NCBI RefSeq assembly: GCF_002563695.1
Contig: NZ_PDJI01000004.1
Coordinates: forward strand, 1,302,001 to 1,366,000
Length of the DNA stretch: 64,000 bases
Source of the DNA: Georgenia soli
GTDB taxonomy: Bacteria; Actinomycetota; Actinomycetes; Actinomycetales; Actinomycetaceae
Direction of reading: 5' to 3'
The stretch's first letter is position 1. The number at the start of each line of letters is the position of its first letter. Shown here in pieces: positions 50,546 through 59,037 of the stretch. The translations under genes and the position numbers were made by a program. The notes beneath the pieces are model-generated. The model saw only the letters and a program-made list of their open reading frames with translations, searched no databases and was not told the origin of the DNA.

Positions 50546-51841
50546 ATGCGTATCGCTGTGGTTGCCCTGGGGAAGATCGGTCTTCCGCTCGCCGTGCAGT
50601 TCGCCGACGCCGGCCACGAGGTGGTCGGTGTGGACGTGCAGGAGAAGGTTGTCGATCTGGTGAATGCGGCCACGGAGCCGTTCCCGGGGGAGGCGCACCT
50701 GCAGGACAAGCTGTCTGAGCTGGTGCCGGCGGGGCGGCTGCGGGCGACCACCGAGTACGCCGACGCGATCCCCGGCGCCGACGCGGTGGTCGTGGTGGTG
50801 CCGCTGTTCGTCGACGACGAGACCTGGGCCCCGGACTTTGCGTGGATGGACGCCGCGACCCGGTCGCTGGCCGAGCACCTCACCGCCGGCACGCTGGTCT
50901 CCTACGAGACCACCCTGCCGGTGGGGACCACGCGGGGCCGGTGGAAGCCGCTGATCGAGGAGCTCTCCGGGCTGAGGGAGGGGGAGGACTTCCACCTGGT
51001 GTTCTCCCCGGAGCGGGTGCTGACCGGCCGGGTGTTCGAGGACCTGCGCCGCTACCCCAAGCTCGTCGGCGGCCTCACTGCCGAGGGCACGGCGCGGGCG
51101 GTGGAGTTCTACGAGGCGGTGCTCTCCTTCGACGAGCGCCCGGACCTGGCCCGCCCGAACGGGGTCTGGGACATGGGCACCGCCGAGGCCGCGGAGATGG
51201 CCAAGCTCGCCGAGACCACCTACCGCGACGTCAACATCGGCCTGGCCAACCAGTTCGCGCTGTTCGCGGACAAGGCCGGGATCGACGTGTACAAGGTCAT
51301 CGAGGCGTGCAACTCCCAGCCGTACTCCCACATCCACCGCCCGGGGATCGCGGTGGGCGGGCACTGCATCCCGGTCTACCCGCGCCTGTACCTGTCCACC
51401 GATCCGGACGCGTCCATCGTGCGCACCGCGCGGCAGTCCAACGCCGCGATGCCCGAGCACGTGGTCGCCCGGGCCGCGGAGGTTCTCGGTGACCTGTCCG
51501 GGCTGCGCGCCGTGGTGCTGGGCGCCTCCTACCGGGGGAAGGTCAAGGAGACCGCGTTCTCCGGGGTCTTCGCCACCGTCGAGGCGCTGCGCGAGCGGGG
51601 GGCGCGGGTGGCGGTGCACGACCCGATGTACACCGACGAGGAGCTGGCCGGGTTCGGGTGGGAGCCGTACCACCTCGGCGAGGACGTCGACCTGGCGATC
51701 GTCCAGGCCGACCACCCCGAGTACGCCGCCCTGAGCCCGACCGACCTGCCCGGCCTGAAGCTGCTCTTCGACGGCCGCCGCGTCACCGACCCCGCCGCCT
51801 GGAACGGCACCCCCCGTCTGGTCATCGGCGGCGGCGCATGA
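50546..51841 (+). CDS. UDP-N-acetylhexosamine 6-dehydrogenase (WbpA/WecC-like)
   Basis: 431 residues, three-domain nucleotide-sugar dehydrogenase: Rossmann start IAVVALGKIGLPLAVQFADAGHEVVGVD, AETTYRDVNIGLANQFA in the middle and the catalytic Cys in GGHCIPVYP. NAD-dependent two-step oxidation of C6 to the uronic acid. With the aminotransferase and Gfo/Idh genes behind it, UDP-GlcNAc (WbpA-type) is the likely substrate; UDP-ManNAc (WecC-type) is possible. GC content is far above that of capG just upstream. Confidence 0.9.
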   Translation: MRIAVVALGKIGLPLAVQFADAGHEVVGVDVQEKVVDLVNAATEPFPGEAHLQDKLSELVPAGRLRATTEYADAIPGADAVVVVVPLFVDDETWAPDFAWMDAATRSLAEHLTAGTLVSYETTLPVGTTRGRWKPLIEELSGLREGEDFHLVFSPERVLTGRVFEDLRRYPKLVGGLTAEGTARAVEFYEAVLSFDERPDLARPNGVWDMGTAEAAEMAKLAETTYRDVNIGLANQFALFADKAGIDVYKVIEACNSQPYSHIHRPGIAVGGHCIPVYPRLYLSTDPDASIVRTARQSNAAMPEHVVARAAEVLGDLSGLRAVVLGASYRGKVKETAFSGVFATVEALRERGARVAVHDPMYTDEELAGFGWEPYHLGEDVDLAIVQADHPEYAALSPTDLPGLKLLFDGRRVTDPAAWNGTPRLVIGGGA

Positions 51842-51966
51842 CCGCATACGGACGCAGACCGGCCGAGCTGCCGTTGGTGCGCGAGGATGAGGTGTGGCGG
51901 TGCCCGGCCACGGGGGCCGTGTATGAGGAGTTCGAGGACACGATCAGAGAGGTACGGGGCGCCTGA
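51838..51966 (+). CDS. 42-residue protein between dehydrogenase and aminotransferase genes
   Basis: ATG at 51838 overlapping the previous stop (ATGA); its TGA shares a base with the next ATG (TGATG). Product: LPLVREDEVWRCPATGAVYEE in its centre, one Cys. It looks like the short C-terminal tail found after the left-handed helix of some WbpD-like sugar acetyltransferases, but standing alone; this is from memory and needs a search. Tight overlaps and high third-position GC support real translation. Confidence 0.7.
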   Translation: MTAYGRRPAELPLVREDEVWRCPATGAVYEEFEDTIREVRGA

Positions 51967-53081
51967 TGAGCCTGGAGATGATTCCCGCGGCGAGGCCGAT
52001 CATCGGGGAGGACGAGCGGGTCGCGGTGGACCGGGTGCTCGCCTCGGGGATGGTGGCCCAGGGGCCGGAGGTGAAGGCCTTCGAGGCCGAGTTCGGGCAG
52101 CACCTGGTCCAGGGCCGGGAGTGCGTGGCGGTGAACTCGGGGACCTCGGGGCTGCACCTGGGGCTGCTCGCGGCCGGGATCGGCCCGGGCGACGAGGTCA
52201 TCGTCCCCTCGTTCACGTTCGCCGCGACCGGGAACTCGGTGGCGCTGACGGGGGCGACGCCGGTGTTCGCGGACATCGAGCCGGACTTCTTCTGTCTGGA
52301 CCCGGCCTCGGTGCGGGCGTCGGTGACGGAGCGGACCAGGGCGGTCATGCCGGTGCACCTGTACGGCCACCCGGCGAACATGCCGGCCCTGCAGGAGATC
52401 GCCGACGAGCACGGGCTGCTGGTCTTCGAGGACGCGGCCCAGGCCCACGGCGCCTCCCTGCACGGGCAGAAGGTGGGCTCGTTCGGGACGTTCGGGATGT
52501 TCTCGCTGTACCCGACGAAGAACATGACCTCGGGTGAGGGCGGGATGGTCTCCTGCGCCGACGGGGAGATCGCCCGGCGGGTGCGGCTGCTGCGCAACCA
52601 GGGCATGGAGCGCCAGTACGCGAATGAGCTGGTGGGGCTGAACAACCGGATGACGGACATCCACGCCGCGATCGGCCGGGTCCAGCTGACCAAGGTTGAC
52701 GCCTGGACGAGGCAGCGGCAGGACAACGCCGCCTTCCTGAACGCCCACCTCGAGGGGGTCACGACCCCGCCGGTCGCCGAGGGCGCGGTGCACGTCTACC
52801 ACCAGTACACGATCCGCATCCCCGGCGCGGCCGGGGCGGAGCGGGACCGGGTCGTCACCGCGCTGCGCGAGGAGCACGGCGTGGGGTCCGGGGTCTACTA
52901 CCCGATCCCGAACCACCGCCTGGAGTCCCTGGCCCCCTACGCCCCGGGGCTGGAGCTGCCCGAGACGGAGCGGGCGGCCGCGGAGGTCATCTCCCTGCCC
53001 GTCCACCCCTCCCTCACCCCCGAGCACCTCGAGCGCATCGTCACCGCGGTCAACACCGTCGTGGTGAAGGCAGGAGCCTGA
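51966..53081 (+). CDS. DegT/DnrJ/EryC1 sugar aminotransferase (WbpE-like)
   Basis: 371 residues. PLP enzyme with SGLHLGLLAAGIGPGDEVIVPS, FEDAAQAHGAS and lysine in SLYPTKNMTSGEGGM. In WbpE this aminates the 3-keto group of UDP-3-keto-GlcNAcA with glutamate. The dehydrogenase and Gfo/Idh genes on either side fit that pathway (WbpA, WbpB, WbpE). It is distinct from the other aminotransferase gene at 43570 and much richer in GC. One base separates it from the next gene. Confidence 0.92.
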   Translation: MSLEMIPAARPIIGEDERVAVDRVLASGMVAQGPEVKAFEAEFGQHLVQGRECVAVNSGTSGLHLGLLAAGIGPGDEVIVPSFTFAATGNSVALTGATPVFADIEPDFFCLDPASVRASVTERTRAVMPVHLYGHPANMPALQEIADEHGLLVFEDAAQAHGASLHGQKVGSFGTFGMFSLYPTKNMTSGEGGMVSCADGEIARRVRLLRNQGMERQYANELVGLNNRMTDIHAAIGRVQLTKVDAWTRQRQDNAAFLNAHLEGVTTPPVAEGAVHVYHQYTIRIPGAAGAERDRVVTALREEHGVGSGVYYPIPNHRLESLAPYAPGLELPETERAAAEVISLPVHPSLTPEHLERIVTAVNTVVVKAGA

Positions 53082-53082
53082 C

Positions 53083-54105
53083 ATGACCCAGAGCGAGAGC
53101 ACGCAGGAGCGCCCGGCGCTGCGGATGGGGCTGATCGGCCTGGGGTCGATGGGCCGCCACCACGCCCGGGTGATCCGCGAGACCCCCGGCATGGACCTCG
53201 TCGCGGTCGCCGACCCGGGCGGGGACAAGTTCGGCGTCGCCCGTGACCTGCCCGTCCTGCCCGACGTCCACGCCCTCATCGACGCCGGCCTGGACGCGGC
53301 GATGGTCGCGGTGCCGACGATCTACCACGAGGACGTCGCCCTGGCCCTCGCAGAGGCGGGGCTGCACACCATGGTGGAGAAGCCCATCGCCCACACCGCC
53401 GAGGCCGGGCAGCGGGTCGCCGACGCCTTCGCGGCCGCCGGCCTGGTCGGCGCCGTCGGCTACGTCGAGCGGTGCAACCCGGCCCTGCTGGAGATGCGCC
53501 GCCGGATCGCCGACGGCGAGCTCGGCGAGGTCTACCAGATCGCCACCTCCCGCCAGGGCCCCTTCCCGGGCCGCATCAGCGACGTCGGGGTTGTCAAGGA
53601 CCTCGCCACCCACGACGTGGACCTGACCGCCTGGCTCGCCCAGTCCCCCTACGAGTCCGTCTCGGCGCAGGTCACCCACCGCTCCGGGCGCGAGCACGAG
53701 GACATGGTCGTCGCCGTGGGCCGCCTGGCGAACGGGATCATCGTCAACCACATGGTCAACTGGCTCTCCCCCCGCAAGGAGCGCCAAACCGTCGTCACCG
53801 GCGAGAAGGGCGCCCTCGTCGCGGACACCGTGGCCGGGGACCTGACCTTCTACGCCAACGGCACCGTCGCCACCCAGTGGGACGCCGTCGCCACCTTCCG
53901 CGGCGTCTCCGAGGGCGACTCGATCCGCTACGCCATCAACAAGCGCGAACCCCTGCGCGTGGAGCAGGAGAACTTCCGCGACACCATCCACGGCACCAAC
54001 ACCCCCACCACCACCGCCGTGTCCATGGCCGAGGGCGTCCACACCCTCACCGTCGTCGAAGCCCTCCTCGACTCCGCCGAAGCCTCCATTTCTACGGCGA
54101 TCTGA
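53083..54105 (+). CDS. Gfo/Idh/MocA oxidoreductase (WbpB-like)
   Basis: 340 residues: Rossmann start MGLIGLGSMGRHHARVI, then VEKPIAHTAEAGQRV (the EKP motif) and HDVDLTAWL. WbpB oxidises C3 of UDP-GlcNAcA with NAD and recycles it with 2-oxoglutarate, pairing with WbpE. The operon 50546-54105 therefore has three of the five Wbp steps. GC stays high to the stop and drops at once in the following flippase gene. Confidence 0.88.
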   Translation: MTQSESTQERPALRMGLIGLGSMGRHHARVIRETPGMDLVAVADPGGDKFGVARDLPVLPDVHALIDAGLDAAMVAVPTIYHEDVALALAEAGLHTMVEKPIAHTAEAGQRVADAFAAAGLVGAVGYVERCNPALLEMRRRIADGELGEVYQIATSRQGPFPGRISDVGVVKDLATHDVDLTAWLAQSPYESVSAQVTHRSGREHEDMVVAVGRLANGIIVNHMVNWLSPRKERQTVVTGEKGALVADTVAGDLTFYANGTVATQWDAVATFRGVSEGDSIRYAINKREPLRVEQENFRDTIHGTNTPTTTAVSMAEGVHTLTVVEALLDSAEASISTAI

Positions 54106-54138
54106 GTTGGAAAGAAATCCGGACCGAGCGGAAGCGCG

Positions 54139-55413
54139 ATGACGCAGCAGGGCAAAACTCGGCGCCGTAGTGTTGCATTGTTGGCAGGCGGGTCAACCGC
54201 AGGTCAACTAATTACCTTCGGCCTCACGCCCCTAATATCTAGGCTGTACACACCCGACGACTTCGCAGTCCTGACGGTGATTTCGACCATTGCGTTAACG
54301 TTGGGCATAGTATCGGCCTTGCGATTCGACGCCGCGATTCCACTGCCTAAGCGCGATCAGGATGCATACTCTCTTGTGCATCTTGGACTGCTCGCGACCC
54401 TCATCATAACAACTACAGGCGTAATCATAGCACTTACGTTCCGGCAACCAATTTCCATCGCCTTTGGCATTGAGGCACTCAGTTCATGGCTTTGGGTAGC
54501 GCCCGTAAGCGCGGGAGCGATGGGAACCTATGTCACCTTGAGTCAACTCGCGATCCGGCGGCAGGACTTCAGGCCAATCGGAACCCGTAACGTCATGACG
54601 CCATCGCTAACGTCTGCGAGCCAGCTCGCCTTCGGTACTGGCGGCCTTCAACCGGGCGGGCTGCCTTTAGGCTACCTAGTTGGCCAACTTGCAGGCGCTC
54701 TTTCCATGGCAAAACGAGCCGACCTGCAGTCTATGCGCTCAGCAAGCATCCGATCGCCTCAATCGCTCAAGAAAGTTGCGCGCCGATACCGACGGTTTCC
54801 CCTCGTACTGGCACCCTCGGCTCTGATAAATAGTCTCGGAACACAACTCCCCATAGTCTTGATTGCGCTGTCGTACGCACCGGCCGAAGTAGGCTCGCTT
54901 GGCCTCGCTCAACGGGTGCTGTATGCGCCCGTCGTACTAGTCGGCGTAGCACTATCACAGGTATACCTATCTGAACTGTCACGTTCCGTCCGCGAAGGCG
55001 GCTCTAACATCGTCAGCCAATTTGTACGCACGAGTGCGGTACTTGCCGTCGCTGGTTTCGTAGTCGCGTTGGTGCTGCTCGTAGCTGGCCCACAACTTTT
55101 CTCAACGATATTAGGGCACGATTGGGAGATGTCTGGCCGATTCGCTCAACTACTGGCAGCGGCAATTGCTCTGCAACTAATCGCTTCACCACTCTCGCAG
55201 ACACTCATTGTCGCCGAACGGACAGCCCTACAGTTTGGATGGGACCTGTCCCGACTACTCCTCACAACTGGTGCCGTTGCGCTTTGCATCATGAGTGACC
55301 TAAGCGCGGAGAAAGCCGTACTAGCATTTTCACTTTCCACTGCAGCCGCTTACGTATTATCTTGGTTGATGTCGTACTCGGCAGTGCGCCGCTTGCGCGC
55401 GACGCATCCTTGA
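54139..55413 (+). CDS. wzx: Wzx-type oligosaccharide flippase
   Basis: 424 residues with about 12 hydrophobic helices. The start LLAGGSTAGQLITFGLTPLISRLYTPDDFAVLTVI is typical of polysaccharide-transport MOP flippases. It moves undecaprenyl-linked repeat units across the inner membrane. AT-richer than neighbours upstream, with rare codons such as ATA and TTA, suggesting foreign origin. The stop is followed by 109 bases before the next gene. Confidence 0.9.
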   Translation: MTQQGKTRRRSVALLAGGSTAGQLITFGLTPLISRLYTPDDFAVLTVISTIALTLGIVSALRFDAAIPLPKRDQDAYSLVHLGLLATLIITTTGVIIALTFRQPISIAFGIEALSSWLWVAPVSAGAMGTYVTLSQLAIRRQDFRPIGTRNVMTPSLTSASQLAFGTGGLQPGGLPLGYLVGQLAGALSMAKRADLQSMRSASIRSPQSLKKVARRYRRFPLVLAPSALINSLGTQLPIVLIALSYAPAEVGSLGLAQRVLYAPVVLVGVALSQVYLSELSRSVREGGSNIVSQFVRTSAVLAVAGFVVALVLLVAGPQLFSTILGHDWEMSGRFAQLLAAAIALQLIASPLSQTLIVAERTALQFGWDLSRLLLTTGAVALCIMSDLSAEKAVLAFSLSTAAAYVLSWLMSYSAVRRLRATHP

Positions 55414-55522
55414 TTCGATTGGACCAGTTTCTAGGTGGCAGCCTAAAAGAAGCCTTCACCGGAGATCGACAGAAAAATCAACTTGCCCGAAGCTTAGAGT
55501 CCTACAACGTGAAGGGATTACT

Positions 55523-56665
55523 TTGCACATCGCTATTCTTACCACGGCTCACCCATGGGACGACGTCCGTGTTCGAACCAAGTTTGCAGACTCGTTCGTC
55601 GCGGCTGGCGACCGAGTCACATGGATAGGACCCGATAAGGCATTCTTCGCCACGTCGCGGCACGGCAACATCCACTGGCGCCTTTGTCGCGCGAGGGATG
55701 GTAAAGTCGGTCGAATCGTTCAGATACCACGATTAGTTCGCGCAGCGATTCGCATAGAAGGTGCAGACTACTTTTACGTGCCAGACCCAGACGCCCTGCC
55801 TATCGCACTTCTTGCCGCAAGAGTAACGGGCTCTTCTGTAGTCTTTGATATTCATGAAGAGTTCCATGGCGGACTCCTGCAGCGCCTATTCGGAAAACGC
55901 CTCGGCTCTCTCACAGCACCTCTCGTCAAGTGGGCAATTTCCGCCTTAGCTGGCCGAGCGGACATAGTAACGGCTGTGAGCCGAACAATCCTCGATATGT
56001 ACTCTGGCACTCACGCTGCACGCCAGGTCGTGCACAACGCGCCCCCCGCGGCCTTCGCTCGCGGAGAGCGCGGGAAGCGTATCGCTGACGGTGCGCCGAT
56101 GAGGATTTTTCATGGGAAGGCACTCGCCACTAATGGCACGCCTCAAATTTTGGACGCCGCGGCTAAACTTCGCGGCCGGGACGCACAGTTCGTGATGATT
56201 CCGTACGGCATGCCTGGCGGCCCGGCTTTCTGGCCAGACTTTGAGGACGCACTTTCCTCTCGAGACGCCGAGGCAAATGTCGCACTTGCGGAACCCGTTC
56301 AGCATTCCCGCATCCCTGGCCTCCTCCAATCATGCGATGTAGGTATAATTGCTTACGGTCGCACTCTAGGCGAAAGCAGTCTTCCGAACCGCTTTTTCGA
56401 GTACATAGCTGCCGGCTTGCCCGTAATAGTGCCCTCATACGCCACCGAGATGGCTTCCATAGTTAAAGACCATCGCATCGGCCTAACTGTGGACGCCGAG
56501 GACCCGGAGAGCATCGCTGGGGGTATCGTCTGGATGCTCGAGAACCGCGAAGAAGCGATGAAGATGGGAGAACGAGCGCGGGAGCTGTTCGTCGACCGGT
56601 ATTCCTGGGAACCGACGTTTGCGCGCCTACGCCGATTCATGTCTGAAACTCGGGCAGGTCGTTAG
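55523..56665 (+). CDS. GT4-type glycosyltransferase
   Basis: 380 residues from a TTG at 55523, six bases after AAGGGA. Starts IAILTTAHPWDDVRVRTKFADSF; C-terminal half has VGIIAYGRTLGESSLPNRFFEYIAAGLPVIVP, the nucleotide-sugar site of GT4 enzymes. Likely adds the third sugar of the repeat, perhaps the uronic acid. AT-rich for this genome. It resembles GTs that lie beside hexapeptide acetyltransferases in O-unit loci. Confidence 0.88.
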   Translation: MHIAILTTAHPWDDVRVRTKFADSFVAAGDRVTWIGPDKAFFATSRHGNIHWRLCRARDGKVGRIVQIPRLVRAAIRIEGADYFYVPDPDALPIALLAARVTGSSVVFDIHEEFHGGLLQRLFGKRLGSLTAPLVKWAISALAGRADIVTAVSRTILDMYSGTHAARQVVHNAPPAAFARGERGKRIADGAPMRIFHGKALATNGTPQILDAAAKLRGRDAQFVMIPYGMPGGPAFWPDFEDALSSRDAEANVALAEPVQHSRIPGLLQSCDVGIIAYGRTLGESSLPNRFFEYIAAGLPVIVPSYATEMASIVKDHRIGLTVDAEDPESIAGGIVWMLENREEAMKMGERARELFVDRYSWEPTFARLRRFMSETRAGR

Positions 56666-56764
56666 CCGCACCGATTCGGCACGAATTGTGCACTTCCCTG
56701 CGAGCGTTCCGGCCGCATATAGACGCCGCTGCAATTTACCCAACACAAGCATTGGACTCAAAAC

Positions 56765-57319
56765 GTGGCTCTGGACAGAACCGGCATCCTATACCGGAGA
56801 TTGCGCATTGTCCGAAATTTCGTCATGCGGACACTGAAGAGACGCTCGAAGGTGCAACCATCGGCCTTCGTGCACGTTTCATCGCATATCGCTAAAGATC
56901 TCGTCGCCGAAGAATATGTGTTCGTTGGAAAGAACTGTGAGATCGGGCCGCAGGTTCGTCTTGGTAGATATACGATGCTGGCGAGCGCAGTGTCGATTAT
57001 CGGCCAAGACCATGTTCACTCCGATCCCAATGTTCCAATTCAGTTTTCCGGGCGCCCTGCACAATCAGAGACCGTCATCGGTCGCGACGTCTGGATCGGA
57101 CGTAATGCCATCATCATGCGTGGCTTGATTATCGGAGACGGCGCCATCGTAGGCGCTGGTTCTGTTGTTACGCGAAACGTACCGGCTAGGGAGGTGTGGG
57201 CGGGCGTCCCGGCTAGGAAACTCAGAGATCGTTTTATGGATCCTGCTGACGAGGCTGCGCACCGAGCTATGGTTGCTGGGCCGATCCTGGAACCACGATT
57301 CGCTCAACCTCAGACGTGA
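56765..57319 (+). CDS. left-handed beta-helix (hexapeptide) acetyltransferase
   Basis: 184 residues from a GTG at 56765 (an ATG at 56825 is possible). Hexapeptide repeats run from about residue 55: VGKNCEIGPQVRLGRYTML, then VIGRDVWIGRNAIIMRGLIIGDGAIVGAGSVVTRNVP and the VWAGVPAR end of the CatB/LacA group. O- or N-acetylation of a sugar is expected: a repeat-unit O-acetyl, or the missing WbpD or PglD step. AT-rich segment. Confidence 0.85.
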   Translation: MALDRTGILYRRLRIVRNFVMRTLKRRSKVQPSAFVHVSSHIAKDLVAEEYVFVGKNCEIGPQVRLGRYTMLASAVSIIGQDHVHSDPNVPIQFSGRPAQSETVIGRDVWIGRNAIIMRGLIIGDGAIVGAGSVVTRNVPAREVWAGVPARKLRDRFMDPADEAAHRAMVAGPILEPRFAQPQT

Positions 57320-57665
57320 CAATGGTAACGGGCTCTCGTTGCAGTCGTTCTGCACCCCTTAGGTCCTTCCATATTGGGGCCCAGGCGAGGCAGTCGACCG
57401 ACACGTCTTGACGCACGCAAATCCTCTGGCCGCTGGTTCCGGCATCGAGCGTCCCTTGCGTGCCGTGGCATGGAGCGCAGGGGTGCCGGTGCAAAGAAGA
57501 TTGGGGATCGCACCGATCCGCTTCGATTAGGAGCAGGGGTCGAATGGATTTCCGCACGCAACCCGTCCACGCATTTTCCGGATTCTTCTCGCCCGCCAGA
57601 TGCGCGGGGCTTAGAACGCCGCCCAACCCTGGCGATTGTTACCGTCCTCGCACTGTGCGACGTGA
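57320..57665. other. gap of about 350 bases, no gene seen
   Basis: Frames are open on both strands but have no ribosome site and no recognisable family; GC is lower than genome average. No insertion-sequence ends or tRNA were seen. It could be a decayed gene within the imported segment. Confidence 0.4.
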
Positions 57666-57674
57666 TTGGAGACC

Positions 57675-58970
57675 ATGGTCCATCGGATAACGGGTGCCGT
57701 CGTGGCGGTACTCGCAACAGCCAACCTCTTCGTGCCAAACGTAGGTGGGAGCGTACTGACCGATCCGACGTTGATCACGCTTGGCATTGCCACATTGATG
57801 GCGGCACACGTCTGGTTCAGCGACCGAGGGCTCATCGGCGCACCACATCTTCCGCTCGTTGGCGTCGCCGCCTCATTCGTTCCGGGCCTTCTAGCTGCCG
57901 CCAGCAACGACTACGGGCAGAGTAAGGCACAAGGTCTCGTGATGACTTTCGTCATTGCATGGGCCGCCTTACAGCTTCTGCAACAGCCGAAAGCTCGATT
58001 GACATTCCTCTGGACGCTAGCTCTCTGCGGCATCGCCGTCTCAGCGGTTCTGCTGCTGTTCGGCGAGGTCGACAGTTTTGCGGGGCGGTCGTCGGTGTCC
58101 GGGCTGAATCCCATCGGTCTCGGTCGCATGGCCGCACTCGGTGCGCTACTAACCGGAGTGGCGGCAGTATCCACCCAAGGCGCCAGGCGGCTCTCTCTCC
58201 TCGCTGTTTGTGGATTCACGACTTACTCGGCTGCCACAACGGGTAGCCGTGGCCCGATTCTCGCGGCGGCTATCGCCCTCCTGCTCGCTACCCTTGTAGG
58301 ACGCCGGTCCGCTTCTAGACTCACCCGGGCCTTCGGCGCTGGCGCCGTGCTCACGCTCGGATACGCGCTACTAACGAGCACCGCGACCGACGCGACGGCA
58401 CGAATTTTCTCAGACGACAGTTCAGGGCGCACCCAGCTCTGGAGCGAATCCCTTACCGTGGCACGCGAACATCCCGGCGGGATTGGATTCGGCAACCTGT
58501 ACGGCCACATCACTCCACCGCCGTGGTCACTTTCGACCGGTTATACGGAGTACAGCCATAACATGCTGCTCGAAGCAGCCGTCGAGGGCGGCTGGGTAGC
58601 CCTTGCTGGGTTGGTGCTCGTGCTCGTCATTTCGCTCAAGGCACTCGTCAGTCAAGTCACGTGCCCTAACGGCATCGCCATGCTAGCGGTGTTCGTCTTT
58701 TCCGTGGCGAACGCATCGGTGTCGTCCGATCTGGTCGGGAACCGCCTCATGTGGGTGATGATCGGCGCTGGCTTAGCGCTCCGCCTGAGGCGACTGGTAC
58801 CTCGGCTTGGCCGTGTACACATCGATCGTCGATCGAGGCCCCCGTCGCCTAACGAATTGGTAGCAGCGTCTCCCGCTCTGTTCTCACGTAACGTTGCAGG
58901 GATGAGGCTCACAGTGGCCGGCACATCACCGTGCCCTTCACGTCCCTGTCCCGGCACCGCCCTGCTGTAG
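57675..58970 (+). CDS. O-antigen ligase/polymerase-like membrane protein (Wzy_C type)
   Basis: 431 residues with about 10-11 hydrophobic helices. The large periplasmic loop holds SSGRTQLWSESLTVAREHP and YSHNMLLEAAVEGG, the Wzy_C/ligase pattern with conserved Arg, His and Glu. Either polymerises repeat units or ligates polymer to an acceptor. The start may be ATG 57675 or TTG 57666; neither has an ideal ribosome site. The last 60 residues are hydrophilic and Ser/Pro-rich. A second Wzy-like gene lies opposite at 59038. Confidence 0.85.
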   Translation: MVHRITGAVVAVLATANLFVPNVGGSVLTDPTLITLGIATLMAAHVWFSDRGLIGAPHLPLVGVAASFVPGLLAAASNDYGQSKAQGLVMTFVIAWAALQLLQQPKARLTFLWTLALCGIAVSAVLLLFGEVDSFAGRSSVSGLNPIGLGRMAALGALLTGVAAVSTQGARRLSLLAVCGFTTYSAATTGSRGPILAAAIALLLATLVGRRSASRLTRAFGAGAVLTLGYALLTSTATDATARIFSDDSSGRTQLWSESLTVAREHPGGIGFGNLYGHITPPPWSLSTGYTEYSHNMLLEAAVEGGWVALAGLVLVLVISLKALVSQVTCPNGIAMLAVFVFSVANASVSSDLVGNRLMWVMIGAGLALRLRRLVPRLGRVHIDRRSRPPSPNELVAASPALFSRNVAGMRLTVAGTSPCPSRPCPGTALL

Positions 58971-59037
58971 GTCGCTTGACGAATCCAGGCGTCGGGCGAA
59001 CATTTCGGATGGTCAAGGACGGGAGTCCGGTTCGGGG

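Noticed and set aside
57374..57925. Plus-strand frame in the gap before the Wzy_C gene
   Set aside because: Overlaps the first 250 bases of the better supported membrane-protein gene, with no hydrophobic or family pattern.
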